Shown here piece after piece: positions 17,601 through 25,436 of a DNA stretch of 37,974 nt. The stretch spans positions 1-37,974 of the forward strand of contig CAMJJT010000019.1 in assembly GCA_946406195.1 (NCBI GenBank), written 5' to 3'. Under the pieces are notes generated by a model. The model made no database searches. It saw nothing but the letters and a program-made list of their open reading frames with translations, and was not told the DNA's origin. This stretch comes from an uncultured Bacteroidales bacterium. Its GTDB lineage: Bacteria > Bacteroidota > Bacteroidia > Bacteroidales > Paludibacteraceae. The stretch's first letter is position 1. Each line of letters begins with the position of its first letter. The translations under genes were made by a program, and so were the position numbers.

Positions 17601-18162
17601 GGTTGTCCTCCAACAGGAAGAAATGTTGACGGAGCCGTCCGGCATAACGGTTGTCCAAGGGAGGGGTGAAACGTTTCCACTGCCCGAAACGGTAACGCAT
17701 GATTCCGTACGTCTCATCCGCCTGCCAAATCACGCCGCGCGAATCGACTTTCGTGTTCTTGTCCGCTTCTCTCATTTTCGCCAGCAGACCCTCCGGCAGA
17801 CTGTCGTACGGCTGCTCTGTCGTCACTTGCCGCGCCGCATCCAGACGATAGAAATGTCCGTCATACGTGCCCCACCAGATCTGCTCCGCTTCATCCTCGT
17901 AGATAATGTCCACACGATTGTTCACGTGCGCCTCCACGCCGTTATTCATCGCCTTATAGACCTTGAAAGTGTAGCCGTCGAAACGGTTTAGACCATCCCA
18001 TGTACCAAACCACATGAACCCCTGACGGTCCTGCAAAATGGCCATGACGGTGTTCTGGCTCATACCGTCCTTGATGGAATAATGCTGCACCAGATAACGC
18101 TCATGCGCACCTGCCAAAAGCACGCACATAGCAAAAACTATAAATAAGTAGATGCGCTTCAT
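14608..18162 (-). CDS. hybrid two-component system regulator (sensor, kinase, receiver and AraC-type output in one protein)
   Basis: The 1184-aa protein combines a full signalling pathway. A signal peptide (1-20) is followed by a periplasmic two-propeller sensor with reg_prop repeats (FMWFGTWDGLNRFDG near 50, LWFCTENDIEQW further on), then a Y_Y_Y domain, and TM at about 623-649. Next come HisKA with His677 (FFTNISHELRTPL), HATPase with the N-box around Asn794, and a receiver with phospho-Asp981 (TDLMMPN). The AraC HTH occupies the last 100 or so residues. In Bacteroides such proteins sense oligosaccharides and switch on polysaccharide loci. Here it sits in an operon with rfbA, glmM and surE, with the amylase cluster 3 kb upstream as a possible target. 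Confidence 0.93.
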   Translation of the reverse strand: MKRIYLFIVFAMCVLLAGAHERYLVQHYSIKDGMSQNTVMAILQDRQGFMWFGTWDGLNRFDGYTFKVYKAMNNGVEAHVNNRVDIIYEDEAEQIWWGTYDGHFYRLDAARQVTTEQPYDSLPEGLLAKMREADKNTKVDSRGVIWQADETYGIMRYRFGQWKRFTPPLDNRYAGRLRQHFFLLEDNQGRTWVNPTGGGWSFYDYEKDELVYPIEGLTNMIHTAYMDRDGQMWMATYDGGVDCVNMEPKPYKLYDMRSSEKENGEVRAFAHKKNGEVLTLIKSETNVYSALETRHGMLYGTKGKGLINHTTGQTIPTTHSDIYDIEEGRDGTLYVATYGGGINIIRWNESANRWEKPIVVGNGMKVRDIEIVDDMLWCGTTTGVLRVNLNTNESLVLPSYDIRAIYYSHNCLWLGSFGGGLLALDPNDPKHEIKRVEIFHDIILSMTGDGRNLWFCTENDIEQWDLETHDFYYYDALDGQKDSYFTEAEALRTPNGVILFGYTNGYCAFDPSLISRSGSVPPIHITRIEVQEQELEGDTITIADGSNVTIEYAAMDYIGADKIFYFYKMEDIDAEWNYARDVRRVTYSNLRYGQYIFRVRSTNREGGDVDNEKRLVIYVERPWWLTWWAFALYGVILMLIIGLMIYFMSIYNGLRQKVKVEQQVTDIKLRFFTNISHELRTPLTLIAGPIDNILQTERISQSVRSQLEIVQSNSQRMLRMINQLLEFRKVQNQKMKLKVQPTLLSELVNETCANFQKEAYDKHIHFSVECKAEDSTVWVDRGRMDTILWNLLSNAFKFTPSGKNIRVIVDAKPGFVTLTVQDEGIGIPPEKRNVLFERFSSNNELNSLNTTGTGIGMNLTKELVDLHHGHIEVESEVGKGTTITVMLHTGKEHFGEEVEFLTDAPAVQHPTYNTSLEDKLDQLAQDHPDNRHTVLVVDDNPDMRQFLAGVLGRDYSIETASDGEEAKQLIRTKQIDLVITDLMMPNVDGLELTQFIKKSTDTDYIPVILLTAKTAIESRVQALQYGADDYVTKPFEPEYIRARVHNILAQRSQLEQSYRQRLMRLEPPKTDEPVPGDTFLAKLLDIMDKQMDNNTLTVDELVEEMGMGRTVFFNKLKSMTGLSPVEFIREMRIKRAAQLLEDRSHNITEVTYMVGMNDSRYFSKCFKNTYGITPSEYRKQLFGE

Positions 18163-18165
18163 ATA

Positions 18166-18199
18166 AACCTCTAACTTCTAACCGCTAACCTTAACCTTT
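18166..18199 (-). repeat. GGTTAGC heptamer array between rfbA and the hybrid regulator
   Basis: Read on the plus strand, the units are AACCTCT, AACTTCT, AACCGCT, AACCTT (6 bp) and AACCTTT. The rfbA stop TAA (18191-18193) is made by the array, and the regulator ATG lies four bases beyond it. Confidence 0.88.
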
Positions 18200-19063
18200 C
18201 GCCGCCAGCCGCTCCAGATAACGACCGTACGCTGTCTTCATCTCCTTGCCCAAAGCCGCCAACTGCTCCGTCGTGATCCATCCGTTGCGCCAAGCGATCT
18301 CCTCGATACAGCTCACGTAGAAACCCTGCCTGTTTTGTATTGTAGCGATGAAGTTACCGGCATCCAGCAAACTGTCGCAATTACCCGTATCCAGCCATGC
18401 AAAACCGCGACTGAAGAGTTTCACCTTCAGCGTGCCTTCCGCCAGATAGAGTTTGTTCAAATCCGTTATCTCGTATTCGCCGCGCGCGCTGGGCTGCAAG
18501 TTAGCCGCCTTCTCACAAACGGTCTTATCATAGAAATACAATCCCGGCACTGCATAATTGCTCTTCGGCGCCGACGGTTTCTCCTCCAGACTCAGCACCT
18601 TTCCGTTCTCATCAAACTCCACCACACCATATGCACGCGGATCCGCCACCTCATATCCGAAGATACAAGCGCCGCCTTCCTTCACACTCTCGACCGCGTC
18701 CTTGAGCATATGACCGAAATGCTGGCCGTAGAACATGTTATCGCCTAAGATAAGACAACCCGGTTCGCCGTTCAAGAACTCGCGACCCAGCACAAAAGCC
18801 TGCGCCAAACCATTAGGAACCAACTGCACTTTGTAGCTCAGCTTCATACCGATTCGGCTTCCGTCACCCAACAGCTCCTCGAACATCGGTAGGTCACGCG
18901 GCGTACTGATTACCAGCACCTCACGAATACCTGCCAACATCAATGCACTCAAGGGATAATAGATCATCGGCTTGTCATAAACCGGCATAATCTGCTTACT
19001 GATGGCTTTACTCAGGGGATACAACCTCGTTGCGCTTCCTCCTGCTAAAATAATTCCTTTCAT
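18191..19063 (-). CDS. rfbA: glucose-1-phosphate thymidylyltransferase RfbA
   Basis: RfbA makes dTDP-glucose from dTTP and glucose-1-phosphate, the first step to dTDP-rhamnose and other dTDP sugars. The N-terminal signature is GGSATRLYP (8-16), then KQIMPVYDKPMIYYPL, LILGDNMFYG and a GFAWLDTGNCDSL block near the C-terminus. At 290 aa it is of family length. The usual partners rfbB, rfbC and rfbD are not in this window. It has its own promoter (19119-19150) and appears to lead the operon that includes the hybrid regulator. Confidence 0.95.
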   Translation of the reverse strand: MKGIILAGGSATRLYPLSKAISKQIMPVYDKPMIYYPLSALMLAGIREVLVISTPRDLPMFEELLGDGSRIGMKLSYKVQLVPNGLAQAFVLGREFLNGEPGCLILGDNMFYGQHFGHMLKDAVESVKEGGACIFGYEVADPRAYGVVEFDENGKVLSLEEKPSAPKSNYAVPGLYFYDKTVCEKAANLQPSARGEYEITDLNKLYLAEGTLKVKLFSRGFAWLDTGNCDSLLDAGNFIATIQNRQGFYVSCIEEIAWRNGWITTEQLAALGKEMKTAYGRYLERLAAKG

Positions 19064-19091
19064 ATGGTTTGTTTCTTATTAGCTAATCGGT

Positions 19092-19108
19092 TCCGGTTAT
19101 AAACCGGA
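19092..19108 (-). promoter_or_regulatory. hairpin in the rfbA 5' leader
   Basis: A 7-bp perfect stem (TCCGGTT / AACCGGA) with a 3-nt loop lies about 10 bases after the predicted start of transcription. It may stabilise the mRNA or regulate it. There is no T-run after it in either direction. Confidence 0.4.
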
Positions 19109-19118
19109 CTTTCGGCTG

Positions 19119-19150
19119 CAAAGATACAACAATTTTTCCACATGTGCAAA
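19119..19150 (-). promoter_or_regulatory. promoter of the rfbA operon
   Basis: On the minus strand, TTTG (19147-19150) is followed after 20 bp by TATCTTTG (19119-19126) and then CAGC. This matches the Bacteroidetes consensus. It is the only promoter I find for the seven genes down to 11127. Confidence 0.8.
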
Positions 19151-19185
19151 TTTTGTGTAAAAATAATCGCAAAAAAGTACACATG

Positions 19186-20127
19186 TTATTTTTTTGCACG
19201 GGGATGCGTCGCCATATAGACGCGTTTGACTTGTTCGAAAGTGGTGTGGGTGTAAATAGAAGTAGTGCTTAACGAAGCATGTCCCAACAGGGTCTGAATA
19301 GTGCGTATATCTGCGCCGTTATCCAACATCGTGGTAGCGAATGTATGGCGCAGCACGTGCGGCGAATGTTTCTTAAGAGTACTTACCTCACCCATCCGCG
19401 TGCGCACAATCGTGTATAAGGTGTTTTTTGTCATCGCCACTATCTCGCCGGACTTGGAGCGTTTGACAAAGAAGGTCGGCGATTCCGTGATGATCTCTGC
19501 GCGCACGGAGAGATAATCGAGTATCTGATGAATAAGGTGTTCTCCTATCGGCACGATTCGCTCCTTGCGTCTTTTACCGAAAATACGTACCTGACCTGTC
19601 GTCAGATCCAGATCCGCATCCGTCAATCCCAGCAGCTCCGCCTGACGCATACCCGTCTGATAGAGCATCTCTATAATCAGAGCATCGCGTAGCGCCTCGA
19701 AATGCTCATCATTTGACGCCGCAGGCGCATCATTAAGCGACGTAGTCGCGATCAATTCATCATTTATATTTTCCGCCGCCTCCATCTCTTCTTGACGAAA
19801 GAAAACCGGAAGAGGTTTGTCCGCTTTCGGAGGAACAATTCGCGCCGTGATATCTTTCGTCACACTACGCTGACGAAGGAGAAACTTATAAAAACTGCGG
19901 AGCGCCGACAAACGCCGCTTCACCGAACGAGGCTTCTGATGCTGGTTCTCAATCATATCCAACATCCATGTCTTGACATCCGTCTCATCCACATCCGCCG
20001 GATCGAAATCGTCGATCTCGCACCCTATAAAACGACAGAAATCCCGCAGATCATCTCTGTAGGCCTCCACCGTCCGCTGCGAGTATTTCCGCTCAATGGC
20101 TATATAATCCAAGAAATGTTGGATCAT
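19186..20127 (-). CDS. xerC: tyrosine recombinase XerC/XerD family
   Basis: This is a chromosomal-type recombinase expected to resolve dimers at dif. Catalytic residues are all visible: Arg161 (TGMRQAEL), Lys185 (GKRRKER), His257 and Arg260 (HVLRHT), His283 (LGHAS) and Tyr292 (SIYTHT). The N-terminal SAM-like core-binding domain covers about 1-95. Residues about 118-141 (NINDELIATTSLNDAPAASNDE) form a non-conserved stretch between the two domains, longer than usual. The start overlaps the upstream kinase stop by 4 bp (ATGA), so it is in an operon with the kinases. No dif site was identified here. XerC and XerD cannot be told apart from sequence alone. Confidence 0.88.
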   Translation of the reverse strand: MIQHFLDYIAIERKYSQRTVEAYRDDLRDFCRFIGCEIDDFDPADVDETDVKTWMLDMIENQHQKPRSVKRRLSALRSFYKFLLRQRSVTKDITARIVPPKADKPLPVFFRQEEMEAAENINDELIATTSLNDAPAASNDEHFEALRDALIIEMLYQTGMRQAELLGLTDADLDLTTGQVRIFGKRRKERIVPIGEHLIHQILDYLSVRAEIITESPTFFVKRSKSGEIVAMTKNTLYTIVRTRMGEVSTLKKHSPHVLRHTFATTMLDNGADIRTIQTLLGHASLSTTSIYTHTTFEQVKRVYMATHPRAKK

Positions 20128-20771
20128 ATCTCCTTACCTGTTTTCTCTTCACTCTCGAAGGGGAAGAGACCGAAGAGCTCTGCATCAATACGATCGGTTA
20201 CCCAGCGGAAGTCCTCCGCCTTCTCGCCGAACTTGATCTTGTCGCCTTCTACTATCAGCAATTTGCCTTTGTAATCCTTGATCCAGTTCTCGTATTTGTC
20301 GTTGAGACCTTGCAGGTAATCCAACTTGATCGACTGCTCATATCCTCTTCCGCGCTTCTGAATCTGCGCCACCAAAGTCGGCAGCGAAGCACGCACATAA
20401 ATCAGCAGATCCGGCATCTTAACCAGCGACATCATCAAATCGAACAAGTCGCGATAATTGTCAAAATCGCGGTCGGACATAAAGCCCTGCTCATGCAGGT
20501 TCGGCGCAAAAATACGCGCATCCTCATAGATCGTACGGTCTTGGATGATGTACTTCTCCGATTTCCCGATTTCCACCACGTCCTTGAAACGTTTGTTCAG
20601 GAAATAGACCTGCAGATTAAACGACCACCGCGCCATATCGGCATAGAAATCCGACAGATACGGGTTATACTCCACGCTCTCGAAACGAGGTTCCCAGCCA
20701 TAATGTTTGGCTAACATGTTGGTGAGGGTGGTCTTGCCACACCCTATGTTTCCGGCTACTGCTATATGCAT
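20124..20771 (-). CDS. deoxynucleoside kinase, copy 1
   Basis: The 215-aa protein phosphorylates deoxynucleosides in salvage and belongs to the dCK/dGK/dAK family. The P-loop is GNIGCGKTT (7-15), the QDRTIYED motif holds the DR[ST] signature, and a lid region RGRGYEQS follows. It is a clear paralogue of the gene just upstream (about half of residues shared by eye). The C-terminus adds an Lys/Glu-rich tail. It overlaps xerC by 4 bp. Confidence 0.88.
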   Translation of the reverse strand: MHIAVAGNIGCGKTTLTNMLAKHYGWEPRFESVEYNPYLSDFYADMARWSFNLQVYFLNKRFKDVVEIGKSEKYIIQDRTIYEDARIFAPNLHEQGFMSDRDFDNYRDLFDLMMSLVKMPDLLIYVRASLPTLVAQIQKRGRGYEQSIKLDYLQGLNDKYENWIKDYKGKLLIVEGDKIKFGEKAEDFRWVTDRIDAELFGLFPFESEEKTGKEI

Positions 20772-20814
20772 AATTATTTGCTGATTTTTACGTCTGAATC
20801 GTTAGTTATTATTT

Positions 20815-20859
20815 AGTTCTTTGTTGGTTCTTTGTTGGATATTCCTTTGATATTCCTCT
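20815..20859 (-). repeat. 11-bp tandem units between the two kinase genes
   Basis: Two perfect copies of GTTCTTTGTTG (20816-20837) are followed by GATATTCCTTT and GATATTCCTCT (20838-20859). There are four units of 11 bp in two pairs, the same unit length and number as the array at 2375-2418. Confidence 0.85.
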
Positions 20860-20878
20860 TCGGTTTAAGGTGGGTCGC

Positions 20879-21514
20879 TTATTGATTCCAGTTCTGTTCG
20901 CTGAATAGACCGAATAACTCGGCATCCACTTTATCGATCACTCTTCTGAAATCACTTGGGTTGTTCTCAAAATCCATCCCGTCCGAATCGATCACCAGCA
21001 CGCGACCCTCGTATTTATGGAAGATAAAATCTTCATATTTCTCGTTTAGATCCTTCAGGTAATCGATCTGCATACTCTGCTCGTAATCACGACCACGTTT
21101 CTGTATCTGCGAAATGAGAGCCGGCACGGACTTACGGAGATAAATCATCAAATCCGGCATCTTCATCTGAGATTTCATGAGGTCAAACAGTTCCATGAAC
21201 GTCTCAAAATCACGCTGACTCAGATCGCCTCGCTCGTAATTATTGCGAACGAACACATACACGCCCTCAAAGATCGACCGGTCCTGCACGATGGTATGAC
21301 TTGCTTTCTGCACAGCCATCATATCTTTGAATCGCTCTTTCAGAAAATACGTCTCCAAACAGAACGCCCAACGTTCTATATCGCCGTAGTAATCCTCCAG
21401 ATACGGATTGAAGCTCACGCTCTCAAAGCGTGGCTCCCATCCGTAGTACTTCGCTAACATCTTCGTCAGCGTTGTTTTTCCTGCTCCGATATTTCCCGCT
21501 ATCGCTATATACAT
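20879..21514 (-). CDS. deoxynucleoside kinase, copy 2
   Basis: The 211-aa paralogue has P-loop GNIGAGKTT (7-15), VQDRSIFEG and the lid RGRDYEQS. It comes 6 bp after the last amylase gene, so it may be co-transcribed with the starch cluster. The two copies share length and motifs but differ in the substrate-side region (FNPYLEDYYGDIERW against YNPYLSDFYADMARW). In Lactobacillus, adjacent kinases of this family form heterodimers with different substrate preferences; the same is possible here but unproven. Confidence 0.88.
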   Translation of the reverse strand: MYIAIAGNIGAGKTTLTKMLAKYYGWEPRFESVSFNPYLEDYYGDIERWAFCLETYFLKERFKDMMAVQKASHTIVQDRSIFEGVYVFVRNNYERGDLSQRDFETFMELFDLMKSQMKMPDLMIYLRKSVPALISQIQKRGRDYEQSMQIDYLKDLNEKYEDFIFHKYEGRVLVIDSDGMDFENNPSDFRRVIDKVDAELFGLFSEQNWNQ

Positions 21515-21520
21515 ATATTA

Positions 21521-23575
21521 TTATTGTACGCGCGCACCCGTAACCGTATATATATTATCTCCCCTGCGGATTAAAAGTTGTCCGTCTTTCAGGATTTTCT
21601 CCCCTCTTCCCTTTAGGGAGGAGTCGGAGGTAGGCAGCTCTATCGGTGTATGATCACGTTTGTTGATGTTTGTGAAAGTGGGAGGTGCTACTTGTGTGCC
21701 AGTAAACACTTTCAACTCACCGGGAGCAAGCGTGTACGTCCCATATGCGGGGGTAGCACCGTTCAGATAATCGTACCATGTACCCGAAGGTAGAGTAACA
21801 GCCTGATTGCCAGTAACATCGAAATTAGCTGCCACAAAGACATTACTACCCCATTGGATCTTACGCAGTTTAGCACCCGAACCAACGACTACACTGGTTG
21901 GATTACCCTCAAAGACACTCGGCATCAGTTGCGTACGCAGCGTAATAACCTGCGCACACTTGGTAAACGCTGCTACACGGTCCTTATTGCTGAAATAGTT
22001 TCGACCGATAGCATCCGGACGCGGTTTCTTGCTGCAACGGTAACTTTCATTCTCAGCATTAGGATGATCGATATCGCAGTTAATCGAGAAATCATAACCT
22101 ATCTCCTCCCACATCCATAGCATGTGCGAGCCGTTGAGCAGCACGTTGAACGCCACATTCTCTGCTATACGTCCCAAACGCGCAGCGGTGTTGGTCTGAA
22201 GATCGCCATTACCGTATTTCTTACATTTATACTGCATTCGTTCCTCGTCGTGACTCTCACAATAGGACACATAACCATCCTTGTTGGCATCACCGAAACC
22301 GTCACCTTCCTTGAGCCAACCCATCGCTGTCTGACAATAGGCATTCGAGGTGTTGTTCCAGCATTGCATTCCGTAGCTGACTAACTGCGGACGCTCTATT
22401 CCCATATTGCCACCCCAATGCTCCAAAATCATGTACGCATCCGGAGAAACAGCCTTGACGCCCTTATCATAGTAATCTTTCAAATTACCCACCGACGTAT
22501 TCGGCTTATCCGAACATAGACCATGACTCAAGTCCAAACGGAAACCGTCCACCTTATACTCTGTCAACCAGTATTTTAACGCACGAATGAACATCTCATG
22601 TGCCGGTTCAAAACCATGGTTCCAATCCTCATACACATTATCGGAGTGAGGAGCTGTGACGTTAAACCACGGGTTATTTGCCAACTCGGTTCCATACGGA
22701 TACAACTTGTTCATCGGATTAAGACCCGTAGCGTGGTTAAACACCATATCAAGTATCACCGCCATGCCGCGTTTATGGCACTCATCGATGAACTCCTTGT
22801 ACATCTCTTCGCTTCCGTACGCTCTGTCCGGTGCAAAATAGTGATTAGGAGAATAGCCCCAGTTATAGTTACCGTCAAACTCACAGATCGGCATCAACTC
22901 AATGGCATTCACACCGAGGTTCTGAATATAATCCAAACGCTTCATCAGACCCTTGAGCGATCCTCCATAGCCGTTGCTACCTGTCGTATAGTCGTAAATC
23001 CACAACTCATAGATCACCAAGTTGTTCTTGTTCGGACGCTTGAAGTTCAGCGTGGCTTCTGACCATTCGTACTTCGGTTTGCCGGGCTGGATAACGGTCA
23101 CATAACCGTCCGCACCTTTGTTCACCGGATAATCCAGCAGAGTTGGATCTACCGTCTTCGGTTCGTATTGGTCATCCGGATGCAGCACTTTCTCGGAATA
23201 CAGATCCGAGATCTGCTTCTTCACACCATCCGCACGCTCTATCGCATACTGATAACGATACTCTTTACCCGACTCCAGACCGGTCAGCGTAATCCAGAAA
23301 TAGTTCCCGTCCTTATACAACTGGTAGTCTGCACTCAGTTTCCAATCCGTCATGTCGCCCAACAGGAAAACCCTTTTGGCAGACTGCGTCTTGCTCGCGG
23401 CATAGGTACACAGCGTCACGGAAGTACCATCCGCACCGTAGTAAATACCATTAGTCACACCCGCCGGACGTGCTTTCTCTATCGGCGTCACATCCTTCAC
23501 GTCATTCCAATTGGCTGCATACGCGCTCATCGCCAGTACGCAGAGAACTATCACACTCAAAAACAACTTTCGCAT
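21521..23575 (-). CDS. secreted GH13 glycosidase with N-terminal CBM48-like domain
   Basis: The 684-aa enzyme acts on alpha-glucans. Signal peptide 1-20 is followed by a CBM48/isoamylase-N-like domain (about 60-115, FLLGDMTDWKL...ITLTGLESGKEYRYQY). The GH13 barrel shows region I DMVFNH, nucleophile Asp348 (GFRLD), acid/base Glu385 (ILEHW) and the third acid Asp443 (ESHDEE). A beta-sheet domain C and a proline-rich linker follow. The linker includes SDSSLKGRGE, encoded by a GC-rich insert (21598-21632). It ends in the tail KDGQLLIRRGDNIYTVTGARVQ. This is the last of five genes ending with this tail. The substrate could be starch, glycogen or branched dextrin. Confidence 0.9.
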   Translation of the reverse strand: MRKLFLSVIVLCVLAMSAYAANWNDVKDVTPIEKARPAGVTNGIYYGADGTSVTLCTYAASKTQSAKRVFLLGDMTDWKLSADYQLYKDGNYFWITLTGLESGKEYRYQYAIERADGVKKQISDLYSEKVLHPDDQYEPKTVDPTLLDYPVNKGADGYVTVIQPGKPKYEWSEATLNFKRPNKNNLVIYELWIYDYTTGSNGYGGSLKGLMKRLDYIQNLGVNAIELMPICEFDGNYNWGYSPNHYFAPDRAYGSEEMYKEFIDECHKRGMAVILDMVFNHATGLNPMNKLYPYGTELANNPWFNVTAPHSDNVYEDWNHGFEPAHEMFIRALKYWLTEYKVDGFRLDLSHGLCSDKPNTSVGNLKDYYDKGVKAVSPDAYMILEHWGGNMGIERPQLVSYGMQCWNNTSNAYCQTAMGWLKEGDGFGDANKDGYVSYCESHDEERMQYKCKKYGNGDLQTNTAARLGRIAENVAFNVLLNGSHMLWMWEEIGYDFSINCDIDHPNAENESYRCSKKPRPDAIGRNYFSNKDRVAAFTKCAQVITLRTQLMPSVFEGNPTSVVVGSGAKLRKIQWGSNVFVAANFDVTGNQAVTLPSGTWYDYLNGATPAYGTYTLAPGELKVFTGTQVAPPTFTNINKRDHTPIELPTSDSSLKGRGEKILKDGQLLIRRGDNIYTVTGARVQ
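21598..21632 (-). repeat. GC-rich palindromic insert before the C-terminal tail
   Basis: A CTCCCTAAAGGGA-centred sequence related to the trmO and queA inserts lies in frame, just before the conserved C-terminal tail of the GH13 protein. Confidence 0.7.
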
Positions 23576-23600
23576 AAATTATCTATTTTCAATTATCAAC

Positions 23601-25418
23601 TTATTTAACTCTGCGTCCCGTAGCGTCAAACACATGTCCGCTACAACGGATGAACAATTGGCCGTTCTGCATGAATTTAATGCTTTTCACGGACTGGGCA
23701 TCGCTCTCCACTTCTTCCACATCCATCGGTTTGGGTTTCGAACTGTTCACCCAAATCTCAAAACTCTCGTTATGGCCTTCCATCGTGCTGTAGTTGCTGG
23801 CTGCCAGTTGATAGTCCGGTCCGAAACCTTGCTTGTTAGCCTTGTCGCCCAGACACAAGATCAACCATCCGTTATGTCCCACAACTGTAGCCTGATAACC
23901 GGTCGCTGTAGCATACTCGTCTTTCACTTCGCTCTCGCTGTGAACGCCTGCCCATTTGCGCGCAACGATCATCGGCTTCAAATCCTCTTTGTATTTCTTC
24001 CAATGCGGATAGAACACACACGGAACACCCGGCATACTGAGCAGCAACGCATTCGCCTGCATCAACCGCGCCTTCAGTTCCGGCTTCATCGAGTTGCCGC
24101 GACCGCCAAACTCATTCTCGTTATCCGGACGTAAGAACCAGTCGTGGCTCTCAATAAACGTCACAGAGTGACGACCATTACCGCGACTCATGATACAATC
24201 TCCGCGACCGCGGCTGTAATCCCAACCCGCTATCGAGTTGAATACATGCCATTTGAGGTCGAAATCCAAACCCATCAAGTCGTAATTCGAATCCGCTATG
24301 CGCCACCAAATATCATCCGTTCCTTTGTAGCACTCCATGAATGCAATCTCCGGACGCGCATGTTTGTTGTAATTATAATGATGCCAGTTATTGAATCCGT
24401 CGCCTTTGTCATAACGGAAACCGTCATATTTCATCACATTCCGCATCCATTTCAGATAAGCGATGAACATCTCCTGCACATACACGTTGTCATGACTCCA
24501 ATCACGTGCACCGTCCCAGTTCTCGCCGTCATCATTGTTGCCGGACGCCTTGCCCCAACATTCACCCGAACCCGGATTCTCAGGCGTCGGTTTGTTCCAT
24601 TCCGCATTCACCTCATCGTTCTTGCAGATATAGGTCTCATCCGGATGGAACACGCCGTACTCGCCAAAATCCATCTCTGGGAAATCGCACCAACTGCTCC
24701 ATCCTGCGCAATGGTTGATCACAACATCTGCCACCACTTTGCAGTTATTCGCATGCAGTGCTCCGATTAACTCCTCCAACTCAGCACGCGTGCCCCAATT
24801 GGAGTTCTGATTACTATACTGTTTGGGATGATAACCTGCTCCGTCTCCGTACGCGCTGGGTGGCAACCATACATAATCAAAATAGCTGCCGATCTCTCCT
24901 GCCTGCGCACTCAAGGTCTTCCATTTAGTATCACCATACTCACTCACGCCGGGCGATTTCGGATCATACGACTCGTTATAGAAAGCCTGCATCAACACGC
25001 CCTCGCACTCATGAGGAACGGAACCTAAATAGATATCATCTACATCTTCTCCGTCGCCGCAGTTAGAACCCGGACCTATATACAACTGATCCGACTCCCA
25101 TTTGAGCTTGATATAGAAATCGTAGCAACCCGTCACACTCGTGGTGTAGCGATCGTCGCCTTTCGTAAAACCGGCAACAGAATAAGTATCCAACTCCACA
25201 ACCCATTTGTCTTTCGCCTCCGCGTTATATAACTGCAGATAATCGCCGCTACTCACTTTGACATGCGCGAGGTACTCATCGTACTCACCCGTCATACTAT
25301 CTTTTCCTCTGTACTCCGCAGCAAAATAGGTCTTCCCGTTCACGAGAATGCCATAGTGTTGGGCGTAAGAGGTGATCGCAAAGAGCGAAACAAACAATAT
25401 AGATAATAGTTTCCGCAT
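23601..25418 (-). CDS. secreted GH13 alpha-amylase with one N-terminal beta-sandwich module
   Basis: The 605-aa enzyme begins with a signal peptide (1-19). Residues 20-125 form a module (YGILVNGKTY... to YDFYIKL...LYIGPG) that matches both tandem modules of the 726-aa amylase in this cluster. It is probably carbohydrate-binding. The GH13 barrel of the plant-type kind (VLMQAFYNES, WLPPSAYG) has region I DVVINH, nucleophile Asp337 (GFRYD), Glu362 (FMECY) and Asp426 (IESHD). The end carries FMQNGQLFIRCSGHVFDATGRRVK, the shared tail. It lies in a run of five genes with gaps of 11-34 bp. Confidence 0.9.
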   Translation of the reverse strand: MRKLLSILFVSLFAITSYAQHYGILVNGKTYFAAEYRGKDSMTGEYDEYLAHVKVSSGDYLQLYNAEAKDKWVVELDTYSVAGFTKGDDRYTTSVTGCYDFYIKLKWESDQLYIGPGSNCGDGEDVDDIYLGSVPHECEGVLMQAFYNESYDPKSPGVSEYGDTKWKTLSAQAGEIGSYFDYVWLPPSAYGDGAGYHPKQYSNQNSNWGTRAELEELIGALHANNCKVVADVVINHCAGWSSWCDFPEMDFGEYGVFHPDETYICKNDEVNAEWNKPTPENPGSGECWGKASGNNDDGENWDGARDWSHDNVYVQEMFIAYLKWMRNVMKYDGFRYDKGDGFNNWHHYNYNKHARPEIAFMECYKGTDDIWWRIADSNYDLMGLDFDLKWHVFNSIAGWDYSRGRGDCIMSRGNGRHSVTFIESHDWFLRPDNENEFGGRGNSMKPELKARLMQANALLLSMPGVPCVFYPHWKKYKEDLKPMIVARKWAGVHSESEVKDEYATATGYQATVVGHNGWLILCLGDKANKQGFGPDYQLAASNYSTMEGHNESFEIWVNSSKPKPMDVEEVESDAQSVKSIKFMQNGQLFIRCSGHVFDATGRRVK

Positions 25419-25436
25419 ATTGGTTCTTTTCTATTC

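Noticed and set aside
2024..18199. CRISPR array
   Set aside because: Units are 7 or 11 bp and contiguous, with no repeat-spacer structure and no cas genes.
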